Shown here one piece after another: positions 1 through 8,585 of a stretch of 64,000 bases of DNA (position 1 is its first letter; every line of letters starts with the position of its first letter). This stretch comes from Gloeocapsopsis dulcis. GTDB lineage: Bacteria; Cyanobacteriota; Cyanobacteriia; Cyanobacteriales; Chroococcidiopsidaceae. A program made the translations under genes and the position numbers. The notes below the pieces were generated by a model. The model was not told the DNA's origin, made no database searches, and saw nothing but the letters and a program-made list of their open reading frames with translations. The stretch spans positions 2,568,001 to 2,632,000 of the forward strand of contig NZ_CP119968.1 of assembly GCF_032163395.1 (NCBI RefSeq), given 5' to 3'.

Positions 1-2
1 GT

Positions 3-791
3 GCGGGTAGACACGTCACTGCTGCGCGATCGCTAACAAACTACTATGCTAGAGGTTTCGCTTTTGCCGCGTTGCTTTGGCTAGTATCGGCATTTATTAC
101 ACCACCACTACGTTTTATTCTTTGGGCATTAGGATTAATCATCGACTTTGCCACACCGTTAACTGCCAGAAAATTTGTTGCCGGATTACTTCCCCATGCT
201 TCCCACTTACCTGAACGCTTCGGGTTGTTTACAATCATTGTTTTAGGTGAAGCGATTATTGCTGTCGTTGATGGTGTTGCTGAGCAAGAATGGGACATTG
301 GCAGTGCGATCGCTGCGGCTTTCGGCTTGAGTATTGCTTTTAGCTTGTGGTGGCTTTACTTTGATAATATTGGGGTCTCGGCAGTTCAGCGGGCGCGTAA
401 CGAGGGACGCATTGCAGTTTTGAATGCATGGCTATACACGCATCTACCACTAGTAATTGGTATTGCCGCTACTGGAGTTGGTGTCGAACAAGTTCTATTA
501 ACTGAAGCTAATGTAGCGTTACCTACTCCTCAGCGTTGGTTACTTTGCGGCGCAGTCGCGTTATGCTTGCTTGCTTTAGGAATCTTACACCACACTGGCA
601 CGATCATTTACTGCAAAATCAGAACCAAGTATCGTCTCTTTGCGGCGGCGATAGTGTTACTGATCGGTTTAGTTGGTGTGGGTTGGTTGCCGATTGTGGT
701 CATTGGGTTAGTTGCGATCGTCTGTGGAACACAAGTTATGCAAGATATGATGCAAAGTCGTCCATTTACGCGCTTGAGCGATCCAGAGTAA
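3..791 (+). CDS. LtrA family membrane protein, 5' end outside the window
   Basis: The frame is open from the left edge of the window, so only the C-terminal part of about 262 residues is present. The protein is a multi-pass membrane protein. It contains the block HASHLPERFGLFTIIVLGEA, which is characteristic of the low-temperature-requirement A (LtrA) family; the exact biochemical role of that family is not established. About six hydrophobic segments follow, ending in a short polar tail (FTRLSDPE). A TTG at position 72 lies inside the conserved region, so I do not take it as the start. The 256 bp after the stop show no gene. Confidence 0.8.
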   Translation, partial: AGRHVTAARSLTNYYARGFAFAALLWLVSAFITPPLRFILWALGLIIDFATPLTARKFVAGLLPHASHLPERFGLFTIIVLGEAIIAVVDGVAEQEWDIGSAIAAAFGLSIAFSLWWLYFDNIGVSAVQRARNEGRIAVLNAWLYTHLPLVIGIAATGVGVEQVLLTEANVALPTPQRWLLCGAVALCLLALGILHHTGTIIYCKIRTKYRLFAAAIVLLIGLVGVGWLPIVVIGLVAIVCGTQVMQDMMQSRPFTRLSDPE

Positions 792-1047
792 TAATGACTT
801 TCTACACGTTATAGAAAAATATTACAAAAAAAGCAACATTCTAATAACTATACAGTAATACTTAAAATAGCATAAAACTGGCAGTGGCTCAAACACTGGA
901 AAATCGTTGATTTATACCTGACTATGACTGCAAATCGGTTAGATCAGTTGTGGCGGGCTGTACCTTCCCAAATTATGGTGCGTTGAGAGCGTTTCTGTTA
1001 TAGAGCGATCGCGCTTTGCTGATTAGATTAGGATTTTAGTTTATCGT

Positions 1048-1917
1048 TCAGACCGCTTCCATCTCGGCGATACAATGCTGTAACAAATGTTGCATTTTAT
1101 CAGCATCGGCATGGTGTCTGCGTCCGTGACCTGGTAATACCCACTCAAAAGCGTATTCCGTCAACTTCCACATTGATTTGATTTGTTCTGACCAAGAGTA
1201 CCAGCAAACATCGTGCCAAGCAACGAGTGAATTGCGATTATCTGACCAAGCCAGGTGATCTCCGGTAAAGAGAAACTTCTTGTAGAGTAGAACTGTGTGA
1301 CCTCTAGTATGTCCAGGAACAGGGATAATGAGCAAGTCTGAGGCGAGTTGAAACGGTTCTGAACCTGTTAGTTGAATTTCTACGTTGCGAGTATTAGAGG
1401 TAATATCGTCACGATGAAGAATGCGATCGCACTGAAAATGCTCGTGGTACTTCTGATGATCGGCAACATCATCTTTGTGCGTTAAGTATAAATGTCGAAT
1501 TCCTCCCAGTTTCTCGATTTGCTTCACCAATGGCGGTGTAAACCGAGGGGAATCTATCATGACATTACCTTCAGGGCGAATAATCAAGTAACTTGCTGCA
1601 CCGTAGGAATTTTCTGCATGGTAGCCGCAGTGGTAAACATTCTCGGCGACTGGAATGGGAAAACTTTGCTGTGCTTCTTTAATATCGTGTGGCTTCTCGA
1701 TCGTCCCAATCGAACTTGTCGGACACGCTAAGAGTGCTTGCAGCGATCGCAGTCGCTCACCTTCATTCGCTGGCTGATGATAAACTGCTGACTGTCCTCC
1801 TAAACGACTAAATACCTCTGGAGTCATCCAACGACAAGTATCGCAATCAATACAGGTGCTATCAACATAAAAATCTCCCTTGACGTTTTGTGGGCGACGC
1901 TGATTTAAGTGAGCCAT
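1048..1917 (-). CDS. Ferredoxin-like domain fused to MBL-fold metallo-hydrolase
   Basis: A 289-residue two-part protein. Residues 22, 25, 28 and 65 are cysteines in a CxxCxxC...CP arrangement, which suggests a 4Fe-4S cluster of ferredoxin type. From about residue 95 there is a metallo-beta-lactamase fold: THKDDVADH (a variant of HxHxDH), PGHTRGH, FTGDH and PGHGRR give the metal ligands. MBL proteins with this HKDDVADH variant are known in cyanobacteria, but their substrate is not. Start: ATG with a preceding AGGTG on the minus strand. The stop is 83 bp upstream of the ald stop side; the two genes share direction but may not form an operon. The role of an iron-sulphur domain on a hydrolase is an inference. 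Confidence 0.8.
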   Translation of the reverse strand: MAHLNQRRPQNVKGDFYVDSTCIDCDTCRWMTPEVFSRLGGQSAVYHQPANEGERLRSLQALLACPTSSIGTIEKPHDIKEAQQSFPIPVAENVYHCGYHAENSYGAASYLIIRPEGNVMIDSPRFTPPLVKQIEKLGGIRHLYLTHKDDVADHQKYHEHFQCDRILHRDDITSNTRNVEIQLTGSEPFQLASDLLIIPVPGHTRGHTVLLYKKFLFTGDHLAWSDNRNSLVAWHDVCWYSWSEQIKSMWKLTEYAFEWVLPGHGRRHHADADKMQHLLQHCIAEMEAV

Positions 1918-2000
1918 AATTACACCTCTGGGACACAGTAAGATAGCAAAATCACTGTCTATTCCTAAACTAGCGCACTTGACATCAGCTTGCTTTTTTG

Positions 2001-3095
2001 CTAGAGAGCCAAGTCGGGAAATACTTGTTGTACTGCCGGATGTACCAGACGATGATTTTGGACGTTCACACCCGCAGCTAAAGCTGGATTAGTTAGTAGC
2101 GCTTGCATTCCTAAGTTTGCTAATTGCACAACATAAGGTAAAGTACTGTTATTTAATGCTTGTGTCGCTGTCCACGGTACCGCCCCTGGCATATTGGGAA
2201 CACCGTAGTGAACAACTCCTGCTTCAACATAGGTAGGATTGGTGTGACTAGTGGTGTGTAATGTCTCAACACAACCGCCTTGGTCAACTGCCACATCCAC
2301 AATCACTGAACCTGGGCGCATTTGTCCAACTAACGCACGCTCAACAAGAATCGGTGCCCGTCGTCCTGGAACTAAAACAGCACCAATAAGGAGATCTGCC
2401 TCTGGCACTACGGCATCAACTTGTGCAGAATTACTGTAGAGTAACTCAACTCTAGAGCCAAATAGTGTTTCTAAGTAAGATAACCGCTCGACGTTGACAT
2501 CTAAAATCTGAACAGTAGCACCCATCCCAACTGCGATTCGCGTTGCTTCTGTGCCGACAACTCCACCACCTAAAACAACGACTCTTGCAGATCTAACCCC
2601 AGGAACACCACCTAATAGAACACCGCGTCCGCCTTGTTGACGTTCTAAAAACCTAGCACCAAACTGAACCGATAAGCGCCCAGCAATAATGCTCATGGGT
2701 GTCAGGAGTGGTAGTTTATTTGTGCTACTCGCGACTTCTACAGTTTCATAGGCGATCGCTGTTACCCCACAATCAATTAAATGCTCTGTTAAAGCTCTAT
2801 CAGCTGCTAAATGCAAATAGGTGAATAACAGTTGCCCTTTTTGTAAAAACTGATATTCTGGCTGTAGCGGTTCTTTAACTTTGACAATGAGTTCTCGATT
2901 CCAAGCATTTTCCGCAGCAGAAACAATTTCTGCTCCAACTTGGCGGTAGTCCTCGTCAGTAAAACCAGCGCCAACGCCTGCTTGTGATTCTACAAAAATA
3001 TTGTGACCATTCTCTTTCAGGACTCGCACGCTACTTGGACTCAAGCCCACCCGAAATTCTTGATCCTTTGTTTCTTTAGGAACGCCAATTTCCAT
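2001..3095 (-). CDS. ald: Alanine dehydrogenase
   Basis: This 364-residue cytosolic enzyme interconverts L-alanine and pyruvate plus ammonium using NAD. The N-terminus ([20 protein letters not shown]) is diagnostic. Expected catalytic residues are present: Arg15, Lys74 in VKVKEPL and His95 in TYLHLAAD. The Rossmann motif [13 protein letters not shown] sits near residue 170. Length matches the family. It is transcribed away from the HLIP gene, and the 250 bp between them hold both promoters. In cyanobacteria the enzyme links alanine to nitrogen and carbon balance; no regulator site could be assigned to it with confidence. Confidence 0.96.
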   Translation of the reverse strand: MEIGVPKETKDQEFRVGLSPSSVRVLKENGHNIFVESQAGVGAGFTDEDYRQVGAEIVSAAENAWNRELIVKVKEPLQPEYQFLQKGQLLFTYLHLAADRALTEHLIDCGVTAIAYETVEVASSTNKLPLLTPMSIIAGRLSVQFGARFLERQQGGRGVLLGGVPGVRSARVVVLGGGVVGTEATRIAVGMGATVQILDVNVERLSYLETLFGSRVELLYSNSAQVDAVVPEADLLIGAVLVPGRRAPILVERALVGQMRPGSVIVDVAVDQGGCVETLHTTSHTNPTYVEAGVVHYGVPNMPGAVPWTATQALNNSTLPYVVQLANLGMQALLTNPALAAGVNVQNHRLVHPAVQQVFPDLAL

Positions 3096-3259
3096 TTCTG
3101 ATGATTTTCTTCTACATCTGTTTTTAGCTTAAGCGCGTCCGCTGCAAGTGGCGAGACACCGAGTGTAGATCTTAGTACTACGTCAATCTCCTACACTGAC
3201 TGGTATCTGCCTCTCGATGCCACTTTTGACAATTTAATTTGTACAATATAGTAAAGAAA

Positions 3260-3275
3260 TGTAAATAAAATGTAA
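3260..3275 (-). promoter_or_regulatory. HLR1-like direct repeat upstream of the HLIP gene
   Basis: Two copies of TTACA (read on the minus strand, TGTAA on the plus strand) begin 11 bp apart, each followed by T-rich bases. The RpaB-binding HLR1 motif is two such repeats 10 bp apart, so the spacing here is one base too long. The position, about 75-85 bp before the HLIP start, suits a high-light promoter. A possible -10 box TACAAT lies at 3283-3288. Confidence 0.35.
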
Positions 3276-3347
3276 TTTTGGGTACAATCTAATCTGAATT
3301 CTTATGAAAGCTCCTAGCCAATTTCCCTAAAATTAGAGGTTTAGCAA

Positions 3348-3521
3348 ATGACCACTCAGCCACAACCAACAACGACTCCAAACTTGGAGGAACCTAAGTT
3401 TGGATTTAACGAGTATGCCGAACGCTTAAATGGCAGAGCAGCTATGATTGGATTTTTAATCCTAATTGTGATTGAATACCTAACAGGTAAAGGCGTGCTT
3501 GCTTGGCTTGGGCTAAGATAG
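3348..3521 (+). CDS. High-light-inducible protein (HLIP, single-helix CAB-like)
   Basis: This 57-residue protein is too short for many gene callers. It has a polar N-terminus followed by FNEYAERLNGRAAMIGF and one transmembrane helix. The ExxNxR chlorophyll-binding motif is present (Glu25, Asn28, Arg30). Such proteins sit in thylakoid membranes, bind chlorophyll and carotenoid and protect photosystem assembly intermediates under strong light. The ATG is preceded by AGAGG at a suitable distance. An HLR1-like repeat lies upstream. Length and motif agree well with the family. Confidence 0.93.
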   Translation: MTTQPQPTTTPNLEEPKFGFNEYAERLNGRAAMIGFLILIVIEYLTGKGVLAWLGLR

Positions 3522-3781
3522 AGTAAAAGAGAGTTTAATATAGACACTGAGGTCAACAGCAAGCTATCAAAGCTACCAAAAGAACTATCCGGCTGCAACT
3601 TAGTTTGCCGATCTCAGTCAAGACTCACAGTAGACCTTCATGATGACTTTGCCCAGCTTAATTGTCGCCTTGTACATAAAAAATGCAAATTGCGTGAAGA
3701 CAGCTGCGGGTTTGAAAAGTAGGTCTTAAGATGATAGGTAACTTGAGATAATAGCTGAGCCGAAAAATATAGTAATTTGTG

Positions 3782-4075
3782 ATGAACGCAGCACTACCGA
3801 AGTTGTTATCTGCATACCGAAAAGAGCCGCTACCTAGTGTATTAGTGACTATGGGAGCGGTGGATGCTGTTATTGGGGGATTAGGCGATCGCTGGTCCTT
3901 GTTTACGTTTGGATTAGTTACTGTGAGTATCGCAATTGGTTTACGTTGGTGGCTGTTACAGCAGCGCCGTCCTTACCCAACGGAAGAAATTGTCACACCA
4001 CGCTATTTACCACCCAGTAGCTCGCATCAAGCACTACCTGCTTTAAAAGTTGCAAAAAAACGCCCACCGCGATAG
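3782..4075 (+). CDS. Small membrane protein of unknown function
   Basis: About 97 residues. A short amphipathic N-terminus is followed by two hydrophobic stretches (SVLVTMGAVDAVIGGL and SLFTFGLVTVSIAIGL) and a basic, proline-rich tail (KKRPPR). I do not recognise a named family. An in-frame GTG directly precedes the chosen ATG. It contains an in-frame HIP1-type GGCGATCGC. Codon use resembles neighbouring genes, so I regard it as real. Its surroundings give no functional clue. Confidence 0.6.
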   Translation: MNAALPKLLSAYRKEPLPSVLVTMGAVDAVIGGLGDRWSLFTFGLVTVSIAIGLRWWLLQQRRPYPTEEIVTPRYLPPSSSHQALPALKVAKKRPPR

Positions 4076-4123
4076 GAACGCTTCGCTCCTACCAATGCTA
4101 ACTATCAGCTAGTGACGAGCTAC

Positions 4124-4345
4124 TTAGGCTTTTTCTGTTGTTTCAACTAGTTTTTTTAGTTTCATATAAGCTTCTTCAGGCGTGAGTGGCTCTGATTCCT
4201 TTTCATTAGGAATATAATATTGCCTGCTATCAGGAAAATGCCGGACAACAAAACTAGGAATCAATCCTAACTCCATCGCTTTCTCTCCTAGCATATTAGC
4301 CGCTTCTGCCAAACTATATTCATCATGAATTTTATCCTGACTCAT
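4124..4345 (-). CDS. Small acidic hypothetical protein
   Basis: A 73-residue soluble protein with a helical, charged composition (SLAEAANMLGEKAMELGLIP, then LTPEEAYMKLKKLVETTEKA). It has no signal peptide or membrane segment. I do not recognise the family. It is an isolated gene convergent with the preceding membrane protein gene. The start ATG is preceded by an AT-rich stretch with GGGATAT as the only weak ribosome-binding candidate. Confidence 0.5.
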   Translation of the reverse strand: MSQDKIHDEYSLAEAANMLGEKAMELGLIPSFVVRHFPDSRQYYIPNEKESEPLTPEEAYMKLKKLVETTEKA

Positions 4346-5267
4346 ACTTTTTATATCCCTATAAGTACTATAATTACCACTTTAAATATAATTTAAATTC
4401 ACAGGTTTATCAAAGATATATTTTATTATTTATTTCCTACAAAATATTGTGGTCAACTCTTTGATATTTCTCCTAGCTCGTTACAGAAAAGGAGCGAGAG
4501 AAAAAAAACTTCAGTTGTGGGGAGGGTACCCATTTAATAGGGGTTAGGAGCGAGGGGCGTTAGTGTTCACGAAGCGTCTAGCGTTTAGCGGGACGGAGTC
4601 CGGAGCGAGATATAAAACGTCTTTACTCCAATCCCATAGTTTTAAACATGGGTCACTAATCCCTCGCTCCTAGTGAATTCAGTTTTTAATATTCTAAAAA
4701 GCAGTACTTTTGCACGCATTCTTGTCACTTTTTGTGAGCTAAATTTAACTTATTTTAGTAATAAAAGAAAGGGAAAACTTAGGGTTTTATTTCTATATAA
4801 TAGACATAATAGACGTATTGCTTGTATGCACTTTATTGATTCTTAATCTTAAAAATCGTGAATGTGCAATTTAATAATTTCTTAATTAAGAAGACATATA
4901 AAAACACATACTAGAACCATTCGTAGTATTCTTGCAAGCGTTATCCCCTATAATAAAATGAGAACTAATTGTTTAATAAATAGAGTTAAGGAAATATTTT
5001 AAGTGAGTTATGAAAACAGACTAAACTGACTAAATATACGGAATAAAAATAACTTAATTCTGAATCTAGCGCATCTCTCTAAAGAATGGTTTTAGTCAAA
5101 ATTGTGTATGTTCCTCAAAAATGTTTGTAAGGCTATAAGCATTTTTACGCTAACAATTTACCAGTAGCCCAACATCCTTTTGCTACTTCAACAACTAAAT
5201 ATCCGATTAGAAGGATGTCAAATACAAATTCTGCAAGCTAAATTACTACTACTGTTGGAGATCGCGT
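4346..5267. other. Long AT-rich intergenic region
   Basis: About 920 bp without a convincing gene. It holds an inverted repeat (4545-4672), which is listed separately. The part from about 4700 to 5267 is AT-rich and is presumably the upstream region of the PAS-CRP regulator. No tRNA or other RNA gene was seen. Confidence 0.6.
4545..4672. repeat. Inverted repeat with heptamer-like arms
   Basis: The left arm (4545-4565) begins TAGGAGCGAGGG and ends TTAGTG. The right arm (4654-4672) is its reverse complement, CACTAAT followed by CCCTCGCTCCTA, differing by a two-base length change. The arms enclose about 88 bp. GGAGCGA is also the unit of a heptamer array at 60074-60108, so the element belongs to a dispersed repeat family. 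Confidence 0.7.
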
Positions 5268-6470
5268 GTGAATGTAGATAAATTTACTAAACAAATCTAT
5301 AAACAAATAGAAAGCTTATGTCAGTTAGGTAATAATTCAACCGAGTCCCAAGAGATTTTACCGATTGCGCTGACAAATCTTGGCGTTGTATCAGAAGAAT
5401 TGCAAGTGACAGTAGAGGAGCTAGAGCGGCAGAATGAGGAACTAGTAGCTACACGAACAGCTCTTGAAGTGCAACTTCGACGCTATCAGGAACTGTTTGA
5501 TTTTGCTCCTGATAGTTATGTTATTACCGATAAGTCTGGAAAGATAGAGGAAGCTAACCATGCTGCAGCTAAACTGTTTAACGTTCCCCAGCGATTTTTA
5601 GCAGGCAAACCACTGATTATTTTTATTGCGGAAGATGAGCGCCAAGTGCTTTACAGCAAATTGATGCAGTTACAGCAAGGAGAACAATCGTTGGAGTCGG
5701 TGGTAAATCTCTGCCCACGTAATCAGGAACTGATAAGGGTACTACTAACAGTAGCTATCGTAACAGGCAATGCAGCTAACAATAGCAAAATGCAAATATG
5801 TATTCGCCAGATGAATACTACTCAAGACAAGCTTTGTACAGAGCGCATAGAGGAACAGGAAGAAACATCAATTGGTGATCGCCGTAAATACGTTTATTTA
5901 AAGGGCGAATTGATACCGCTTAAACCGCAAGTGATTTGGCAAGTCGATCAAGGACTCGTTAAGCTTAGTACATTGAGTGAAACTGGTGAAGAGATTGTTG
6001 TTGGTTTAGCAGGACCTGGAATGCCCTTTGGAGTTGACCTAACATCGCTGCACACATATCAAGCTATTGCGCTATCTCAAGTTCAATTACTGTGTTATTC
6101 CTTTAGTGAACTCGCTGCATCACCGTTGCTAGCTGCTCAGGTATTACCACAAATTAACCAGAGATTACGGCAATCCGAAGCTTTGTTGGCTATTTTTGGG
6201 CAAAGACGAGTCAAAGATCGTTTTGAGCAATTACTACAACTATTAAAACAGGAAATTGGTCAACCAACTGATCGAGGAATTCGTTTGAGCGTACGTTTCA
6301 CACATCAAGAATTAGCTGAAGCTTGTTCAACAACCCGAGTGACAATTACGCGATTGTTAGGCAAACTTCAAGAAGAGGGTAAAGTCTCAATCGATGCCAA
6401 AAATCACATTGTTCTTAACGAACAAAGTTTATTAAATAAACTATCTGCACAAGATATTTACACAGTATAA
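5268..6470 (+). CDS. PAS domain-CRP/FNR family transcriptional regulator
   Basis: A 400-residue fusion. Residues about 40-75 form a helical segment (EELQVTVEELERQNEELVAT), about 75-195 a PAS domain (LFDFAPDSYVITDKSGKIEEAN), about 210-300 a CRP-like effector domain, and about 335-375 a winged helix (FTHQELAEACSTTRVTITRLLGKLQEEG). The effector domain lacks the usual phosphate-binding cassette, so cyclic nucleotide binding is doubtful and the PAS domain may be the sensor. The start is GTG. It lies beside the cytochrome oxidase operon, which makes a respiratory or redox target plausible but unproven. A terminator follows the stop. Confidence 0.88.
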   Translation: MNVDKFTKQIYKQIESLCQLGNNSTESQEILPIALTNLGVVSEELQVTVEELERQNEELVATRTALEVQLRRYQELFDFAPDSYVITDKSGKIEEANHAAAKLFNVPQRFLAGKPLIIFIAEDERQVLYSKLMQLQQGEQSLESVVNLCPRNQELIRVLLTVAIVTGNAANNSKMQICIRQMNTTQDKLCTERIEEQEETSIGDRRKYVYLKGELIPLKPQVIWQVDQGLVKLSTLSETGEEIVVGLAGPGMPFGVDLTSLHTYQAIALSQVQLLCYSFSELAASPLLAAQVLPQINQRLRQSEALLAIFGQRRVKDRFEQLLQLLKQEIGQPTDRGIRLSVRFTHQELAEACSTTRVTITRLLGKLQEEGKVSIDAKNHIVLNEQSLLNKLSAQDIYTV

Positions 6471-6473
6471 AAG

Positions 6474-6498
6474 AAAAACCCCATTCAGGGGCTTTGTT
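6474..6498 (+). terminator. Terminator after the PAS-CRP gene
   Basis: A CCCC-ATTCA-GGGG hairpin preceded by an A run and followed by CTTTGTT, only a few bases after the stop codon. It separates this gene from the convergent ctaE. Confidence 0.6.
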
Positions 6499-6569
6499 AG
6501 TGGTTAGTAACTAGTAACTTAATCATAGTCTAAGTTATTTAGCTACATATTAGACCATGACTCGTTCAC

Positions 6570-7190
6570 CTAGAGAATGTACAATAGCCCAAACAGAATA
6601 ATCCACACAACATCAACAAAGTGCCAGTAGATTTCTGCAGCTTCTACGCCAAAGTGTTTTTCATTTGAATAGTGACCAGAAACACGCGATCGCCAGAGAA
6701 CAGCTAGAATTGCAACCAGTCCAATAAAAACGTGCAATCCGTGGAAGCCAGTCAGAACATAAAATGCACTAGCAAATAAATTGGTGGTTAGACTAAATTC
6801 TAAGTTACTGTACTCATAGAGCTGTCCAGCCAAGAAAATTGCACCCATTGCTGCTGTAATTGCTAACCAAGTACGCATGCCAGACACATCATTTTTTTTG
6901 ATTGCTGTATCTGCGTTATGAATGACAAAACTACTGGAAATCAGAATGATCGTATTAACTCCAGGTAACAGAAGTTCTAATTCTGGTGTTCCTTCTGGAG
7001 GCCACGATGGTAGCACAGATCGAAAAGCCAAGTACGCACCAAACATTCCGAAGAAAATCATTCCTTCAGCTACTAGAAACATAATTAATCCAGTAATGCG
7101 ATGGTCTGGATGTTCCTCGTGATGTGCTGCAGCTTCAGTGTGGTGATAGTTAAGCGCTGTCTTTGCTGGGTCAATCGTTTGACTTTGCAT
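6570..7190 (-). CDS. ctaE: Cytochrome c oxidase subunit III
   Basis: A 206-residue membrane protein of the haem-copper oxidase in the respiratory chain. It has about five transmembrane helices, as in short bacterial subunits III. Recognisable parts are the VAEGMIFFGMFGAYLAFRS helix, the FYVLTGFHGLHVFIGL helix and the C-terminal AAEIYWHFVDVVWIILFGLLY. It should be the last gene of ctaC-ctaD-ctaE, but a TnpB element now separates it from ctaD by about 1.4 kb. Whether it is still co-transcribed is therefore open. The coding sequence itself is intact. Confidence 0.95.
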   Translation of the reverse strand: MQSQTIDPAKTALNYHHTEAAAHHEEHPDHRITGLIMFLVAEGMIFFGMFGAYLAFRSVLPSWPPEGTPELELLLPGVNTIILISSSFVIHNADTAIKKNDVSGMRTWLAITAAMGAIFLAGQLYEYSNLEFSLTTNLFASAFYVLTGFHGLHVFIGLVAILAVLWRSRVSGHYSNEKHFGVEAAEIYWHFVDVVWIILFGLLYIL

Positions 7191-7218
7191 GATTTAATTA
7201 AATAATGAATGTAGGAAT

Positions 7219-8540
7219 AGTGAAGTACCACAAGTTCCGCTAAGCTTCACTGGTGGCTTCCTGCCCTGAACCAGTATTCCGGTTCATCCCTAGTCTTACA
7301 ACTAGCTGGTCAGGCGTAGATTTCCCTTCTTCCAAGGGTATTTTTGATTCACAGAACAGCATGAGGTTGAGTGTAGCATTGATATCTCTGTCCCAAAAAT
7401 GCTGGCATTCAGGACACTCCCATTCCCGAGTAGCAAGTGTTAAATCTTCTTTGATGTAGCCACAATTAGAACATCTCTTTGAACTGGGGAAAAATCTATC
7501 TACATAGTATATTTCACATCCGTAGATATTTCCTTTGTACTCCAACATGGTCAGGAAGTTTCCCCACGCTATATCACTAATCTGTTTAGCTAACTTCCGG
7601 TTTTTTACCATTCCCTTGATATTTAGGCTTTCTGCTGATATTCTTTGGTTTTCAGAAGTCAGCTTCAGACTGATTTTGTGTTGATAATCTTGCCGTTGGT
7701 TAGCAACTTTTTCGTGAATATTGGCTACTCTTAATCTTGACTTATTCCTATTACTTGAACTTTTTTGTTTCCTGCTTAACCTCCTTTGTCTGATCTGAAG
7801 TCTGCGTAAAGACTTCTGAAAATATCTCGGATTCTCAAATTTCTCCCCTTTCGATGTGATCGCAAATTCCTTTAATCCCAAATCTAAACCAATCTTGTCA
7901 CCGTTTAAAGGTGCATGGGGTATGTCTTGCTCGGTAACAATTGCAGCGTAATATTTCCCAGATGGAGTTTTAGATATGCTGACATTTTTTGGCGTTCCCA
8001 ATACTTCTCGATGAATCACCATTTTGATAGGTGTCATTTTCGGCAATCTGAGAAACCCCTTCTCATCTATTGAGAAATGCTGTGGCACTCTAAATGATTG
8101 TCGATTACTTTTCTTTTTGAAGTTTGGAAATCCGCCTAACTTCTTAAAAAATCTGGTAACCGCCGACTCTAAATCTTTCAGTGTTTGCTGTAATGCTTGG
8201 GAATTAACTTCTTTTAGCCATTCAAATTCTGACTTTAACTCAATTAATAGTTTTGCCCATTCTTTGTAACGCAGAGATTTTTTAGACTTAGCGTAGACAT
8301 CTGTTGTCAGTCTTAAAAAATGGTTATACACAAATCTGGAACAACCAAAACATTTTGCTAAAAATACTGATTGCTCTTTGTTGGGATAGAGTCGGAATTT
8401 GTAAGCTTTGTTTCCCATAGCGCTTACTATACCATACTTATCCAATTCAATGCAATTAGTTAAACACCCTATGTCCTGCCCTGGCTTTCATCCCCAAATG
8501 GAACATTAAGCGGAATCTGGGGTCTTCCCGCCAGGATGAT
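7219..8540 (-). mobile_element. IS200/IS605-superfamily element carrying only tnpB
   Basis: The element lies between ctaD and ctaE. At the tnpB 3' side a hairpin AGTGAAG...CTTCACT (7219-7251) resembles the subterminal palindromes of this superfamily. At the 5' side a CCCCA...TGGGG hairpin lies at 8492-8522. TTCCGCT followed by AAG or TAA occurs near both ends in opposite orientation. No tnpA is present, so movement would need a transposase in trans. The exact ends are estimates. The minus-strand sequence through the tnpB 3' end is where a guide (reRNA/omegaRNA) would be made. Confidence 0.65.
7240..8418 (-). CDS. tnpB: TnpB, RNA-guided nuclease of an IS605-type element
   Basis: About 392 residues. 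The start chosen is MGNKAYKFRLYPNKEQ, the usual TnpB beginning; an in-frame start nine codons upstream is less likely. The RuvC-like catalytic residues are visible: Asp in IGLDLGLKEFAI, Glu in ISAESLNIKGM and Asp in DRDINATLN. A zinc finger, CSNCGY...CPECQ, lies between the last two. The protein is full length without frameshifts and is probably active. TnpB proteins use an RNA copied from the element's end to cut DNA beside a short target motif, which helps retain the element. It shares the strand of the cta operon. Confidence 0.92.
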   Translation of the reverse strand: MGNKAYKFRLYPNKEQSVFLAKCFGCSRFVYNHFLRLTTDVYAKSKKSLRYKEWAKLLIELKSEFEWLKEVNSQALQQTLKDLESAVTRFFKKLGGFPNFKKKSNRQSFRVPQHFSIDEKGFLRLPKMTPIKMVIHREVLGTPKNVSISKTPSGKYYAAIVTEQDIPHAPLNGDKIGLDLGLKEFAITSKGEKFENPRYFQKSLRRLQIRQRRLSRKQKSSSNRNKSRLRVANIHEKVANQRQDYQHKISLKLTSENQRISAESLNIKGMVKNRKLAKQISDIAWGNFLTMLEYKGNIYGCEIYYVDRFFPSSKRCSNCGYIKEDLTLATREWECPECQHFWDRDINATLNLMLFCESKIPLEEGKSTPDQLVVRLGMNRNTGSGQEATSEA

Positions 8541-8542
8541 AA

Positions 8543-8577
8543 ATTGTGAGCCTTCATTAAAACTGATTGCTCACAAT
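8543..8577 (-). terminator. Hairpin after ctaD
   Basis: A perfect 9-bp stem ATTGTGAGC/GCTCACAAT with a 17-base loop lies 9 bp beyond the ctaD stop on the minus strand. There is no strong T run. It could be a weak terminator or processing site that was once between ctaD and ctaE, now next to the TnpB element. Confidence 0.45.
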
Positions 8578-8585
8578 CTATCAAG

